A DNA stretch of 64,000 nucleotides, from positions 1 through 64,000 of the forward strand of contig MKTT01000072.1 in assembly GCA_001898385.1 (NCBI GenBank). Reading direction: 5' to 3'. The notes under the pieces are model-generated. The model did no database searches. It saw only the letters and a list, made by a program, of their open reading frames with translations, and had not been told where the DNA came from. Made by a program: the position numbers and the translations under genes. Position 1 is the stretch's first letter, and each line of letters begins with the position of its first letter. The DNA comes from Planctomycetales bacterium 71-10. GTDB taxonomy: Bacteria; Planctomycetota; Planctomycetia; Isosphaerales; Isosphaeraceae. This document shows, one piece after another, positions 46,320 to 54,962 of the stretch.

Positions 46320-47155
46320 CCGATCTCGACCCGTCCCCCGCCCTCGTCCCACCGCCGGTCCGGGTCTGGGGCGTCCCGTTCGCGCCGCTGACGCTCGACA
46401 GCTCGGTCGAGGTCGTCGACGCGCTGATCGCGCGGGGCGAGCCGTCGTACTTCATCACGGCCAACCTCCACTACGTGATGCTCACGCACCAGAACCCGGA
46501 CCTGGCCGCGATCAACCGCGGCGCGGCCTTCATCCTGGCCGACGGCGCCCCCATCGTGAAGGCCGCCCGCGAGCTGCCGACGCCGCTGCCGGAGCGGGTC
46601 GCGGGCTCGGACCTGATCTTCCACCTGTGCGAACGGGCCGCGCGGAAGGGGCATCGGATCTTCCTGCTGGGCGCGCCGCCGGGCGTCGCCGAGGAGGCCG
46701 CCGCCGCGCTGGTCGCGAAGTACCCCGGGCTGATGATCGCCGGCACCGCCTGCCCCCCGTTCCGCAAGCTGTCCGACGCGGAGCACGAGGCCCTGCTCGA
46801 CGAGATCCGCGCCGCCCGGCCGGACGTCCTGTTCATCGCCTTCGGCCAGCCCAAGGGGGAGCGCTGGATCGCGGAGAACGTCGCCCGGGTCGGCGTCCCG
46901 GTCGCGGTCCAGGTGGGGGCGTCGCTGGAGTTCGCGGCGGGCCGATTCGCCCGCGCCCCGCGCTGGATGCAGAAGGCGGGCGTGGAGTGGCTCTTCCGGA
47001 TGCTCCAGGAGCCGCGCCGGCTGGCGTCGCGCTACGCGAGCAACGCGGCCTTCCTGGGCCGGATGAAGGTCCGCCGGGCCCTCCGCGGGCGCGAGGCCGC
47101 CCACGCGGACGCGCACGCGGCCGACGCCCCGCGCGAGGCCGCCCGTGAGCACTGA
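46316..47155 (+). CDS. WecG/TagA/CpsF family glycosyltransferase
   Basis: The 279-residue enzyme has the GT26 core: TLDSSVEVVDALIARGEPSYFITANLHYVMLTHQNPDLA, ADGAPIVKAAR, VAGSDLI, KGHRIFLLGAPPGVAEEAA, FIAFGQPKGERWI and VGASLEFAAG. Family members add a ManNAcA- or ManNAc-type sugar to lipid-linked GlcNAc early in glycan assembly. It starts with GTG within the exosortase stop and its last 11 bases overlap the next gene. In exosortase clusters this transferase is a frequent neighbour. Confidence 0.92.
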   Translation: MTDLDPSPALVPPPVRVWGVPFAPLTLDSSVEVVDALIARGEPSYFITANLHYVMLTHQNPDLAAINRGAAFILADGAPIVKAARELPTPLPERVAGSDLIFHLCERAARKGHRIFLLGAPPGVAEEAAAALVAKYPGLMIAGTACPPFRKLSDAEHEALLDEIRAARPDVLFIAFGQPKGERWIAENVARVGVPVAVQVGASLEFAAGRFARAPRWMQKAGVEWLFRMLQEPRRLASRYASNAAFLGRMKVRRALRGREAAHADAHAADAPREAAREH

Positions 47156-47741
47156 GAGCCCCGGGCCGCCCCCCCCCCGCCCCGCCGTCTTCCTCGACCG
47201 GGACGACACGCTGGTCGCCGACGTCCCGTACCTGACCGACCCGGCCGGACTCCGCGTCCTGCCGGGGGCGGCCCGCGCCCTGGTCGACCTCCGCCGCGCC
47301 GGCTTCGCGCTGGTCCTGACGACGAACCAGTCGGCCGTCGGCCGCGGCCTCCTGACCGAGGACGGCCTGCGGGCGATCCACGACGAGTTCGAACGCCTCC
47401 TCGCCGCCGAGGGGGCGTCGCTGGACGCGATCTACTACTGCACCCATGCGCCCCGCGCCGACGACCGGACGGTCGTCGAGCATCCCGACCGGAAGCCGGC
47501 ACCCGGGATGCTCCTCCGCGCGGCGGCGGACCTGGGGCTGGACCTGCCGCGGTCGTGGATGGTCGGCGACCGGATCTCGGACGTGCTCGCGGGGCTGGGC
47601 GCCGGCTGCCGCAGCATCCTCGTGGGCTCGAACGCGACCCTGGACGAGTTGCCGAAGCCGGCCGAAGGAGGCCGGGCCTTCGCCGTCGCCGACCTCGCCG
47701 CCGCCGCCGCCCTGATCCTCGCCGATTCGGAGACGCCGTGA
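47145..47741 (+). CDS. gmhB: D,D-heptose 1,7-bisphosphate phosphatase-like HAD enzyme
   Basis: The 198-residue protein of the HAD family has the GmhB/histidinol-phosphatase layout: FLDRDDTLVADVPYL (nucleophile Asp), LTTNQSAVGRGLL, YYCTHAPRADD, KPAPGMLLRAA and MVGDRISDVLAG. GmhB removes the 7-phosphate in heptose biosynthesis. The zinc loop is incomplete: the first half (C-T-H) is there, but the second CxC before RKP is replaced by EHPDRKP. It begins with GTG 11 bases inside the previous gene and overlaps the next in a GTGA. HldE, the matching kinase/adenylyltransferase, lies 14 kb downstream. Confidence 0.85.
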   Translation: MSTESPGPPPPRPAVFLDRDDTLVADVPYLTDPAGLRVLPGAARALVDLRRAGFALVLTTNQSAVGRGLLTEDGLRAIHDEFERLLAAEGASLDAIYYCTHAPRADDRTVVEHPDRKPAPGMLLRAAADLGLDLPRSWMVGDRISDVLAGLGAGCRSILVGSNATLDELPKPAEGGRAFAVADLAAAAALILADSETP

Positions 47742-48967
47742 ACGCCCCGCTGCGGATCGCCTACCTCGTCAACACCTACCCCATGACCAGCGCCAGCTTC
47801 ATCCGCCGCGAGCTCCTCGGCGTGGAGGCGGCGGGGGCCGACGTCGCCCGCATCACGGTCCGGCGCTGGGCGACGCCGCTGGTGGATCCGGACGACCTCG
47901 CGGAGGAGCGGAAGACGCGGGCCGTCCTGGAAGTCGGCGCGCTCGGGCTGGCGAAAGGGCTGGGCAAGACGGCCGCGACCCGGCCGCGTCGGTTCCTCGC
48001 GGCCCTGAAAGCGACGATCAAGCTGGGTCGCCGAGGCGCCTCGTCCGGCAACGGGATCCTCCGCCACCTGATCTACCTCGCGGAGGCTTGCGTCCTGCTC
48101 GACTGGCTCCGCGAGGGCCGCGTCGACCACGTCCATTCCCACTACGGGACGAACGGGACCACCGTCGCCCTGCTCTGCCGGGCCCTGGGCGGGCCGCCTT
48201 TCAGCTTCACCACGCACGGCCCGGAGGAGTTCGACAGGCCCCTGGCGCTGGGGCTGGACCTCAAGGTCGCGGCCTCGGCGTTCGCCGTGGCGGTCAGCGA
48301 GTTCGGCCGCAGCCAGCTCTGCCGCTGGGTCCCGTACCACCAGTGGCCGAAGATCCGCGTCGTCCACTGCGGCCTGGACCCGATGTTTCTGAAGGCCGAG
48401 CCGGTCCCCATCCCCGACGCCCCCCGCCTCGTCTGCGTCGGCCGGTTCGCCGAGCAGAAGGGCCTCCCCGTGCTGGTCGAGGCCGCCGGGCTCCTCAAGG
48501 ATCGGAGGATTGACTTCGAGCTGACCCTCGTCGGCGGCGGCCCGCTCCAGCGGGAGATCGAGGCGATGGTGGACCGCCTGGGCCTCCGCGACCGCGTCCG
48601 CCTGGCCGGCTGGCGGGGCAACGCCGAGGTCCGCGACTTCATCCTGGACTCCCGCGCCCTGGTGCTGCCCAGCTTCGCCGAGGGCCTCCCCGTGGTGCTC
48701 ATGGAGGGCCTGGCCCTGGGCCGCCCGGTCGTCAGCACCTGGGTCGCCGGCATCCCGGAGCTGGTCCGGCCGGGCGAGAACGGCTGGCTGGTCCCCCCTT
48801 CCTCGGCCGAGGCCCTGGCCGACGCCCTCGCCGAAGTGCTCGCCGCCCCCGTCGCCCGCCTGGAAGCGATGGGCCGCGCCGGGGCCACCCGCGCCGCGGA
48901 CCGCCACGACGTTTCGAAGGAGGCCGACAAGCTCCTGGGGCTGATCCGCGACGGCCTGGGCCGCTGA
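47738..48967 (+). CDS. Family 4 glycosyltransferase
   Basis: The 409-residue GT-B fold enzyme has an N-terminal half with YLVNTYPMTSASFIRRE and HVHSHYGTNGTTVA. The C-terminal half has RLVCVGRFAEQKGLPVLVEAA, LTLVGGGPLQREIE, VLPSFAEGLPVVLMEGLALGRPVVST and GENGWLVPP. The FAEGLPVVLMEGLALG block is the sugar-nucleotide E-x7-E motif of GT4. It probably adds a hexose or heptose to the growing glycan. The GTG start overlaps the previous gene by four bases. It converges with the oxidoreductase gene, ten bases from its stop. Confidence 0.93.
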   Translation: MNAPLRIAYLVNTYPMTSASFIRRELLGVEAAGADVARITVRRWATPLVDPDDLAEERKTRAVLEVGALGLAKGLGKTAATRPRRFLAALKATIKLGRRGASSGNGILRHLIYLAEACVLLDWLREGRVDHVHSHYGTNGTTVALLCRALGGPPFSFTTHGPEEFDRPLALGLDLKVAASAFAVAVSEFGRSQLCRWVPYHQWPKIRVVHCGLDPMFLKAEPVPIPDAPRLVCVGRFAEQKGLPVLVEAAGLLKDRRIDFELTLVGGGPLQREIEAMVDRLGLRDRVRLAGWRGNAEVRDFILDSRALVLPSFAEGLPVVLMEGLALGRPVVSTWVAGIPELVRPGENGWLVPPSSAEALADALAEVLAAPVARLEAMGRAGATRAADRHDVSKEADKLLGLIRDGLGR

Positions 48968-48977
48968 CGTCCGCCGC

Positions 48978-50096
48978 TCAGGCCGAGGCCCAGGAGCGGC
49001 GGAGGGCGTCGAGGGTCTCCAGGACGGCGATGGTGTCGTCCAGGGTCATGATGGGGCTCTCGCGCTCACCGGCGCGGATCCGGCGCATGACCTCGGCGGC
49101 CTCGAACTGGTAGCCGCCGCCGGGGACGTGCTCGACGAAGGTCTCGGAGTCGCGCTTCAGCATCCGGACGAGGGGCCGGGCGACGTCGTTCACGAGCCGC
49201 CGGGCGGCCGGGCTGCGCCTCAGCTTCGCCTTCCAGCCGCCGGGCCCGCCGGCCGCCTCGGGGATGGGGCCGACGGGCTCGACGTGGCGTGTCAGCGTCA
49301 CCCGCGAGGGGGCGAAGAATGGCTCGTGGACCCGGATGGTCCCCTCGGTGCCGACGATGAGGGCCTCGTTGCGGAGCCGGCTCCGGAGCGACGACGTCAG
49401 CACCGCCTGGGCCCCGGAATCGTAGGTCAGGAGGGCCGTCTCCTGCTCGTCGACGCCCGTCGGCGCCATCGCCGCGCGGCCGACGACCTCCGAGGGCTGG
49501 CCGAGGAGCATCTGCGCCAGCGAGGCCGTGTAGACGCCGCGGTCGAGGAGCCCGCCGCCGCCGAGCGCGGGGTTGAAGAAGCGGGACTCAGGGTCGTAGG
49601 AAGTCGGATAGCCGAAGTCGGCCGTAAACAGCCGGACGCGGCCGATGCGGCCGGCGGCGACCAGCTCGCAGACCTTGCCGATCAGGGGGTGGAAGCGCAT
49701 CCACATGGCTTCCATGCAGAACTTGCCCGTGCGGCGGGCGACGTCGGCGATGGCGCGGGCCTCGTCGGCGTCGACAGCGAAGGGCTTCTCGCAGAGGACG
49801 GCGCGGCCCCCTTCGAGGCAGGCGATGCAGTCGTCCTTGTGTCGGGCGTGGGGCGTGGCGACGTACACGACGTCGACCTCGGGGTCGCGGGCCAGCTCCT
49901 CGGCCGAGCCGTGGACCTTGCCGCGGCCGGGAGAGCCGAAGGCGTCGAGGAAGGCCCGGCCCTTCTCCGGGCTGCGCGAACCGGCGGCGACGAGGGTCGC
50001 GTCGGGGAGGAGCCGCAGGTCCTCCGCGAAGGCGCGGGCGATGGCGCCGGTCCCCAGCACGGCCCATCGGATCGGCTTGTCGGCGACGGTCGTCAC
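48978..50096 (-). CDS. Gfo/Idh/MocA family oxidoreductase
   Basis: The 372-residue cytoplasmic oxidoreductase starts at a GTG overlapping the previous gene. It has AVLGTGAIARAFAEDL (Rossmann), VYVATPHARHKDDCIACLEGGRAVLCEKPF with the EKP motif, AMWMRFHPL, and GGGGLLDRGVYTASLAQMLLG. The last block is characteristic of dimeric dihydrodiol/glucose-fructose-like dehydrogenases. It has no signal. Within a nucleotide-sugar run it probably oxidises or reduces a sugar on the way to a surface glycan. It overlaps the next upstream gene in a GTGA. Confidence 0.88.
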   Translation of the reverse strand: MTTVADKPIRWAVLGTGAIARAFAEDLRLLPDATLVAAGSRSPEKGRAFLDAFGSPGRGKVHGSAEELARDPEVDVVYVATPHARHKDDCIACLEGGRAVLCEKPFAVDADEARAIADVARRTGKFCMEAMWMRFHPLIGKVCELVAAGRIGRVRLFTADFGYPTSYDPESRFFNPALGGGGLLDRGVYTASLAQMLLGQPSEVVGRAAMAPTGVDEQETALLTYDSGAQAVLTSSLRSRLRNEALIVGTEGTIRVHEPFFAPSRVTLTRHVEPVGPIPEAAGGPGGWKAKLRRSPAARRLVNDVARPLVRMLKRDSETFVEHVPGGGYQFEAAEVMRRIRAGERESPIMTLDDTIAVLETLDALRRSWASA

Positions 50097-51229
50097 GAGG
50101 CGGGACCTCCGGCCCAGGGCATCGGGGCGATCGGGTCGAACGTCGTGGTCATCTTGTAGGGGGCGCCGTCGGCCCCGGCCCGGTCGATGGCGATGACCAT
50201 CTCGTTGACGTGCAGGCTGTAGCGCGCGCCGATCCGGTTGGGCCGGCCCTGCGCGATCGCCGCGGCGGTCTCGGCCACGCCGCGGGCGAAGTCCATCTGC
50301 TGCGCGCCGCGGTACTTGTACCGGCCCTTCTTCTCGCCCACCAGGGGATAGCGCATCCTCGGCGTCATCAGGGTGCGGCGCCGGATCCGGAACGGGCGCT
50401 GGATCTTCACCGGCGAGCGGTAGAACCAGCAGTCGTGCGTGCTCAGGATGCCGCCGTCGCCGACGATCCGCAGCGTGTGGTCGTGCGGGGCGACGATGCT
50501 GCACGTCAGCCGGGCCACGACGCCGGACTCGAACGCGATGCAGGCGACCGAGAAGTCGGGCGCGTTCACGGCGAGCGGCTCGTCGGTCCCCTTGTCGGGG
50601 AGGGTCGTCGCCGAGAACGCCGTGACGGTCGTCGCGGGGCCGAAGAAGGCGGGGAGCCACGTCAGGTAGTATCCGGCGTGCTCGAAGGTGCAACCGACCT
50701 CGAACTCGTCCTTGGCCGGCCATGGGATTCCGGACGCGCTCTTCCAGCTCCGGTAGGCCATCCTGTGGACCATGCCGTCGTCCATCTCGGCGTAGACGAC
50801 GCGCGGGGTCCCGACCCGTCGCTCGCGGAGGGCCTTCCAGAGGGTCTGGGCCGTCTCCCCCAGCAGGCTGCACGGCGCGGAGGCGAGTTGCAGGCCCTTC
50901 GCCTCGGCCAGCTCGACCAGCTCGCGGGCGTGGCCCATGTCCATCGCGAGCGGCTTCTCGCTGTAGACGTGCTTGCCGGCCAGGAGGGCCGCCCTGGAGA
51001 CCTCGTAATGGCTCCCGGGGTTGGTCAGGTTGAGGACCAGCTCGACGCGGCCGTCGGCCAGCAGGGCGTCGAGCGTGTCGAGCTTCGGGAGGTTGTGGAA
51101 GCTCGCGAAATGGTCGGCGCGGGCCGCGTCGCGGTCGACGACGCCGACGATCTTCAGGTCGGGATAGGCGGCGAGCGTGCTGACGTAATAGTCGGCGACG
51201 AACCCGCAGCCGACGAGGGCGATGTTCAT
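50093..51229 (-). CDS. Gfo/Idh/MocA family oxidoreductase
   Basis: The 378-residue protein has ALVGCGFVADYYVSTL (Rossmann), LVLNLTNPGSHYEVSRAALLAGKHVYSEKPLA with the EKP motif, FEVGCTFEHAGYYLTWLPAFFGP, and a C-terminal end MQQ-like block (YRGAQQMDFARGVAE). It is a second, divergent member next to the previous one, separated by no gap. Pairs of this family with an epimerase and a nucleotidyltransferase are common in pathways for amino- or branched sugars. Substrate unknown. Confidence 0.88.
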   Translation of the reverse strand: MNIALVGCGFVADYYVSTLAAYPDLKIVGVVDRDAARADHFASFHNLPKLDTLDALLADGRVELVLNLTNPGSHYEVSRAALLAGKHVYSEKPLAMDMGHARELVELAEAKGLQLASAPCSLLGETAQTLWKALRERRVGTPRVVYAEMDDGMVHRMAYRSWKSASGIPWPAKDEFEVGCTFEHAGYYLTWLPAFFGPATTVTAFSATTLPDKGTDEPLAVNAPDFSVACIAFESGVVARLTCSIVAPHDHTLRIVGDGGILSTHDCWFYRSPVKIQRPFRIRRRTLMTPRMRYPLVGEKKGRYKYRGAQQMDFARGVAETAAAIAQGRPNRIGARYSLHVNEMVIAIDRAGADGAPYKMTTTFDPIAPMPWAGGPAS

Positions 51230-51251
51230 GGATTCGTCCTCGGGCCGGCCG

Positions 51252-52190
51252 TCAGGCGAGCGCGGCCTTCCGGTAATATTCGGCCATGCCGTCCCAGGCC
51301 GCGGACTCGTCCCAGCCGAGGGCGTCGGCGTCGACGACGTCGGTGTTGATGCGGACGCGGGGTTCGGGGAAGTCGACCTGCTTCAGCAGGTCCACCTCGC
51401 AGGGGAGGCCCAGCCGCTGGCGCATCGCCTCGGCGAGCCGGAGGGTGAACGTCCCCTGGCTCTCGGCGTAGCCGATCGGGCCGAGCTTGGAGAAGCCGGG
51501 GGCGTCGGGGAGCCCGCCGACGAACGCCGCGTAGGCCTTCGCCAGCAGCGAGACCGGGATGTTGTCGCGGACGTAGGCCGGGCTGGAGCAGGCGGCCTTC
51601 TTGCCGGCGAGCCAGTTCTTCATGAGGTACGCGGTGAACCGCGGCTCCTCATGGGCCCCGAACGGGTTCGGGATCAGGAACTTGCCCAGGGAGAGGCCGT
51701 CGCGGCGGCAGTAGTACTTGAACGTCTCGGCCGTGAGCCGCTTGGAGAGGCCGTAGGGGGAGAAGTCGGGGAGGCCGTCGGAGCCGGCGCCCTCGCCGCC
51801 TTCGAAGACCGAACCCGTCAGGACGACGCGACGGCCGCCGGCCTGCTTGAAGGCCGCGAGGACCGCCGGCAGGTTGTGGGCGTTGTTGGCCGCGGCGCCG
51901 ACGGCGTCGAAGTCCGGGCTCTTGTAGTTGGTGACGTCGGCCGCGTGGTGGCAGAGGACGTCGAAGCCGCCGTCGCGCAGCAGGCCGAGGAACGCCTCGT
52001 CGCCGAACGACGCGCCGTAGGCCGGCGCGGCGACCTCGACGACCCCCTCGGCCCGCTCGCGGCGGGTCGCGTCGGGGTATTCCTCGGGCCGCTTGCGGAG
52101 GACGGCCGTGACGTCGTGGCCCGCGGCGGCCAGTTCGCGGACGAACCAGTAGCCCGAGAACGAGCTGGCGCCCGTCAGGAGGATCTTCAT
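51252..52190 (-). CDS. NAD-dependent epimerase/dehydratase (SDR family)
   Basis: The 312-residue extended SDR has LLTGASSFSGYWFVRELAAAG (Rossmann), LCHHAADVTNYK, VLTGSVFEGGEG and the catalytic Tyr-x3-Lys in SPYGLSKRLT. The later FLIPNPFGAHEEPRFT block resembles RmlD and GDP/CDP-sugar reductases rather than GalE. It probably reduces or epimerises a 4-keto sugar made by the neighbouring enzymes. It is 22 bases upstream of the oxidoreductase gene in the same run. Confidence 0.85.
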   Translation of the reverse strand: MKILLTGASSFSGYWFVRELAAAGHDVTAVLRKRPEEYPDATRRERAEGVVEVAAPAYGASFGDEAFLGLLRDGGFDVLCHHAADVTNYKSPDFDAVGAAANNAHNLPAVLAAFKQAGGRRVVLTGSVFEGGEGAGSDGLPDFSPYGLSKRLTAETFKYYCRRDGLSLGKFLIPNPFGAHEEPRFTAYLMKNWLAGKKAACSSPAYVRDNIPVSLLAKAYAAFVGGLPDAPGFSKLGPIGYAESQGTFTLRLAEAMRQRLGLPCEVDLLKQVDFPEPRVRINTDVVDADALGWDESAAWDGMAEYYRKAALA

Positions 52191-52217
52191 GGTGCTTTGG
52201 GGGCTCGACGGCTCGGG

Positions 52218-52769
52218 TCAGGAGGCGGTCAGGTGCCACGCCGGGTCGAAGTCGCGCTGGTTGGCGTCCTTGTCGGAGAGGACGACGGGCGCGATCGGCC
52301 ACTCGATGGCGAACTTCGGGTCGTTCCAGCGGACGCCGCGCTCGTGCGACGGCGAGTAGGGCTCGTCGACGAAGTAGAACGCCTCGGCGTCGTCGGTCAG
52401 GGTGATGAAGCCGTGGGCGAAGCCCTTGGGGACGTACATCATCCGGCGGTTCTCGGCCGACAGCTCGGCGCCGAAGCTCCGGCCGAACGTGGGCGAGCCC
52501 TCGCGGAGGTCGAGGATGACGTCGTACAGCGAGCCGCGGATGCAGCGGACGACCTTGGTCTCGGCCGCGGGGGCGAGCTGGTAGTGCATCCCGCGGAGGG
52601 TCCCCTTCTGGGCGCTCAGCGAGTTGTTCACCTGGACGAAGCGGTCGACCAGGCCGGCGTTCGCGAACTCCTTCTCGCAGAAGGCCCGCGCGAAGAAGCC
52701 GCGGTCGTCGCCCCGCTTCTCCAGGTCGATCAGGAACGCGCCCTTGATGGGCGTCTCGGTGAAGATCAT
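52218..52769 (-). CDS. rfbC: dTDP-4-dehydrorhamnose 3,5-epimerase-like protein
   Basis: The 183-residue RmlC-fold cupin has PIKGAFLIDLEKRGDDRGFFARAFCEKEF, QVNNSLSAQKGTLRGMHYQ (catalytic His in the GMHY loop), VVRCIRGSLYDVILDLREGSPT and YVPKGFAHGFITL. The GxLRGxH and PxGFAHGF motifs identify RfbC/RmlC. It inverts C3 and C5 of a 4-keto-6-deoxyhexose nucleotide. In this cluster the nucleotidyltransferase is a cytidylyl type, so the substrate may be a CDP-sugar rather than dTDP. Confidence 0.9.
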   Translation of the reverse strand: MIFTETPIKGAFLIDLEKRGDDRGFFARAFCEKEFANAGLVDRFVQVNNSLSAQKGTLRGMHYQLAPAAETKVVRCIRGSLYDVILDLREGSPTFGRSFGAELSAENRRMMYVPKGFAHGFITLTDDAEAFYFVDEPYSPSHERGVRWNDPKFAIEWPIAPVVLSDKDANQRDFDPAWHLTAS

Positions 52770-52834
52770 CGGCGTGTAGGTCCTTCGAGGGATGGCGTCG
52801 TTCGGGCCCCTGGTCCTGTCCGGTCCGGCTCGGG

Positions 52835-53833
52835 TCAGCCGAGCCGGTCCATGCGGTTCTTGAGGGTGCGGAGCCGGACGAACTGGTCGCCCTCGAAGTC
52901 CTTCTTGGAGAACCCGTGCTCGACCATCTTGCGGTGCAGCTCCTCCATCCCGCTGACGAGGTTGTATTCCAGCTTGAAGTCGGGGAGCAGCGAATAGAGG
53001 TAGTCGAACTTGACGCGGTAGTTGCGGGGGTCGGCGCCGACCTCGCCGGTGTAGGCGACCTTGGCGTCGGGGACGAGGCGCTGGACCTGGTCGCCGACGT
53101 CCTTGACCTGGTAGTTCTCGGAGTTGGCCCCGATGTTGATGGCCTTGTCGTGGACGACGTCCCTGGGGGCGCGGGCGAGGGCGACGAAGGCGTTGGCGAT
53201 GTCGCGGCAGTGGATCAGCGGCCGCCAGGGGGAGCCGTCGGACATGATCCGGATCTCGCCGTACGACAGGGCGGAGCCGAGGAGGTTGTTGACGACCAGG
53301 TCGATGCGGAGGACGGGCGAGTGGCCGTAGGCGGTGGCGTTCCGCAGGTAGACCGGCGAGAAGTTCTCGTCGGCGGTCTTGGAGACCTCGGTCTCGGTCT
53401 CGATCTTGGACTTGGCGTAGGCGGTCAGGGGGTTGAGCGGGTCGGACTCCTCCAGGTCGAGCTTGTCGCCCTGGCCGTAGACCGAGCAGGATCCGGCGAA
53501 GAGGAAGCGGGGGACGCCGGCCTCCTTGGCGATGCGGGCGAGGCGGATGGAGGCGTCGCGGTTGACGTCGTAGGTGAGCTGGGCGTCCAGGTCGCCCATC
53601 GGGTCGTTGGAGATGGCCGCCAGGTGCATGACGGCGTCGCAGCCGGCGAGGTCGGAGTGCTCGACCTTGCGGACGTCCTTGACCAGGTCGACGTCGGCGG
53701 GGACGATCGGCTCCCACTCGCAGCCTTCGAAGAGGCGGACGTCGCAGCCGACGACCGTGTGCCCCTCCCGCTTCAGGATGTCGACCAGGTGGGATCCGAT
53801 GTAGCCCCTGTGGCCCGTGACGAAGACTTTCAT
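52835..53833 (-). CDS. NAD-dependent nucleotide-sugar epimerase/dehydratase
   Basis: The 332-residue extended SDR has VFVTGHRGYIGSHLVDIL (Rossmann GxxGxxG), VMHLAAISNDPMGDLDAQLTYDVN, FAGSCSVYG, Tyr-x3-Lys in TAYAKSK and RNATAYGHSPVLRIDLVVN. The C-terminal GEVGADPRNYRVKFDYL segment is typical of a subgroup found next to RfbF-type nucleotidyltransferases and 3,5-epimerases. It should act on a sugar nucleotide made from the product of the adjacent RfbF. Gap to the RfbF gene is 91 bases. Confidence 0.9.
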   Translation of the reverse strand: MKVFVTGHRGYIGSHLVDILKREGHTVVGCDVRLFEGCEWEPIVPADVDLVKDVRKVEHSDLAGCDAVMHLAAISNDPMGDLDAQLTYDVNRDASIRLARIAKEAGVPRFLFAGSCSVYGQGDKLDLEESDPLNPLTAYAKSKIETETEVSKTADENFSPVYLRNATAYGHSPVLRIDLVVNNLLGSALSYGEIRIMSDGSPWRPLIHCRDIANAFVALARAPRDVVHDKAINIGANSENYQVKDVGDQVQRLVPDAKVAYTGEVGADPRNYRVKFDYLYSLLPDFKLEYNLVSGMEELHRKMVEHGFSKKDFEGDQFVRLRTLKNRMDRLG

Positions 53834-53924
53834 GATTCTTTGGAGGTTCTTTCGTTTCGTAGGTGTGGAGCGGGGAGGCCGGCGCGGCGGGACGGGGATA
53901 CTACGGGCGCGGTCGCGGGGCGTG

Positions 53925-54725
53925 TCAGGGGACGGCCCAGGGCGCCTCGCCGGACGCCCAGAGCTTGTTCAGGTGCTCCAGGTCGCGCTGGGTGTCCATG
54001 CAGGCCCAGTAGCCGCGATGGCGGTACATGTCGAGCTGTCCGTCCCGGGCGAGCTTGACGAGCGGCTCGCGCTCCAGGACGCAGCCCTCGTCCCGGCTGA
54101 TGTAGGGGAGGAAGTCGCGCTCGAAGAAGAAATAGCCGCCGTTGATCCAGCTGTCGACGAACTCGGGCTTCTCGGCGAACTCCTCGACGCGGTCGCCGTC
54201 GAGCTTCAGCTCGCCGAACCGCGAGGGGGGGTTGACGCCTAGGACGGTGCCGAGCCTCCCCCCCTTCCGGTGGAACTCGTACTCGTCGGCGAGGTTCGCG
54301 TCGGTGACGCCGTCGCCGTAGGTGACGGCGAAGCGGGGGGCGTCGCCGAGGTATCGGGCCGCGGCGCGGGCGACGCGGCCGCCGGTCATGGTCAGCTCGC
54401 CGGTGAAGGCCAGGGTGACCTCCCAGTCCTGGTCGTGGTCGACCGAGTGGACGACGACGTTGTTGCTCTTCAGCTCGACGGTGAAGTCGCTGTTCATCGA
54501 CGAGTAGTTGAGGAAGTACGACTTCACGACCTCGGCCTTGTATCCGAGGCAGAGGATGAACCGCCGGAACCCGTGGTGGGCGTACGTCCGCATGACGTGC
54601 CAGACGATGGGGCGGTTGCCGACCGGGACCATGGGCTTGGGCCGCAGCTCGGTCTCCTCGCGGAGCCGGGTCCCCAGGCCGCCGCAGAGCACGAACACGG
54701 GCACGTCCGAAAGGCGATCTTTCAC
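53925..54725 (-). CDS. rfbF: Glucose-1-phosphate cytidylyltransferase-like
   Basis: The 266-residue nucleotidyltransferase has the N-terminal signature VLCGGLGTRLREETELRPKPMVPVG, then WHVMRTYAHHGFRRFILCLGYKAEVV, NSDFTVEL, VTYGDGVTDANLADEY and WINGGYFFF, in the order of RfbF. RfbF makes CDP-glucose, the start of CDP-deoxysugar pathways. Start at the GTG 54725 with GGGGG 6 bases upstream; the same frame extends far upstream but antisense to the other genes. It leads the minus-strand sugar-nucleotide operon. No obvious CDP-glucose 4,6-dehydratase is alongside, unless the following epimerase plays that part. Confidence 0.88.
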   Translation of the reverse strand: MKDRLSDVPVFVLCGGLGTRLREETELRPKPMVPVGNRPIVWHVMRTYAHHGFRRFILCLGYKAEVVKSYFLNYSSMNSDFTVELKSNNVVVHSVDHDQDWEVTLAFTGELTMTGGRVARAAARYLGDAPRFAVTYGDGVTDANLADEYEFHRKGGRLGTVLGVNPPSRFGELKLDGDRVEEFAEKPEFVDSWINGGYFFFERDFLPYISRDEGCVLEREPLVKLARDGQLDMYRHRGYWACMDTQRDLEHLNKLWASGEAPWAVP

Positions 54726-54962
54726 CGATTCCCCCCGCGAGATGGCGACGGCGGCCGGCCGACGTTTCCCGGCGGCGGCCCTTGCCAGGGCGAGCCCCCG
54801 AGGCTTCAATAGATCCCGCCGCCCGGTCGCGCCGATCGTCGGCGTCCACCTAACCTTCACACACCGCCGGGGATCGTACACGGACGCCCGCCCGGCGCGG
54901 CCGTGTAATACCTTACAAGACCGACGGCCGGTCCGACAATTCCCCTCCCGAGCGCCCCGTCC

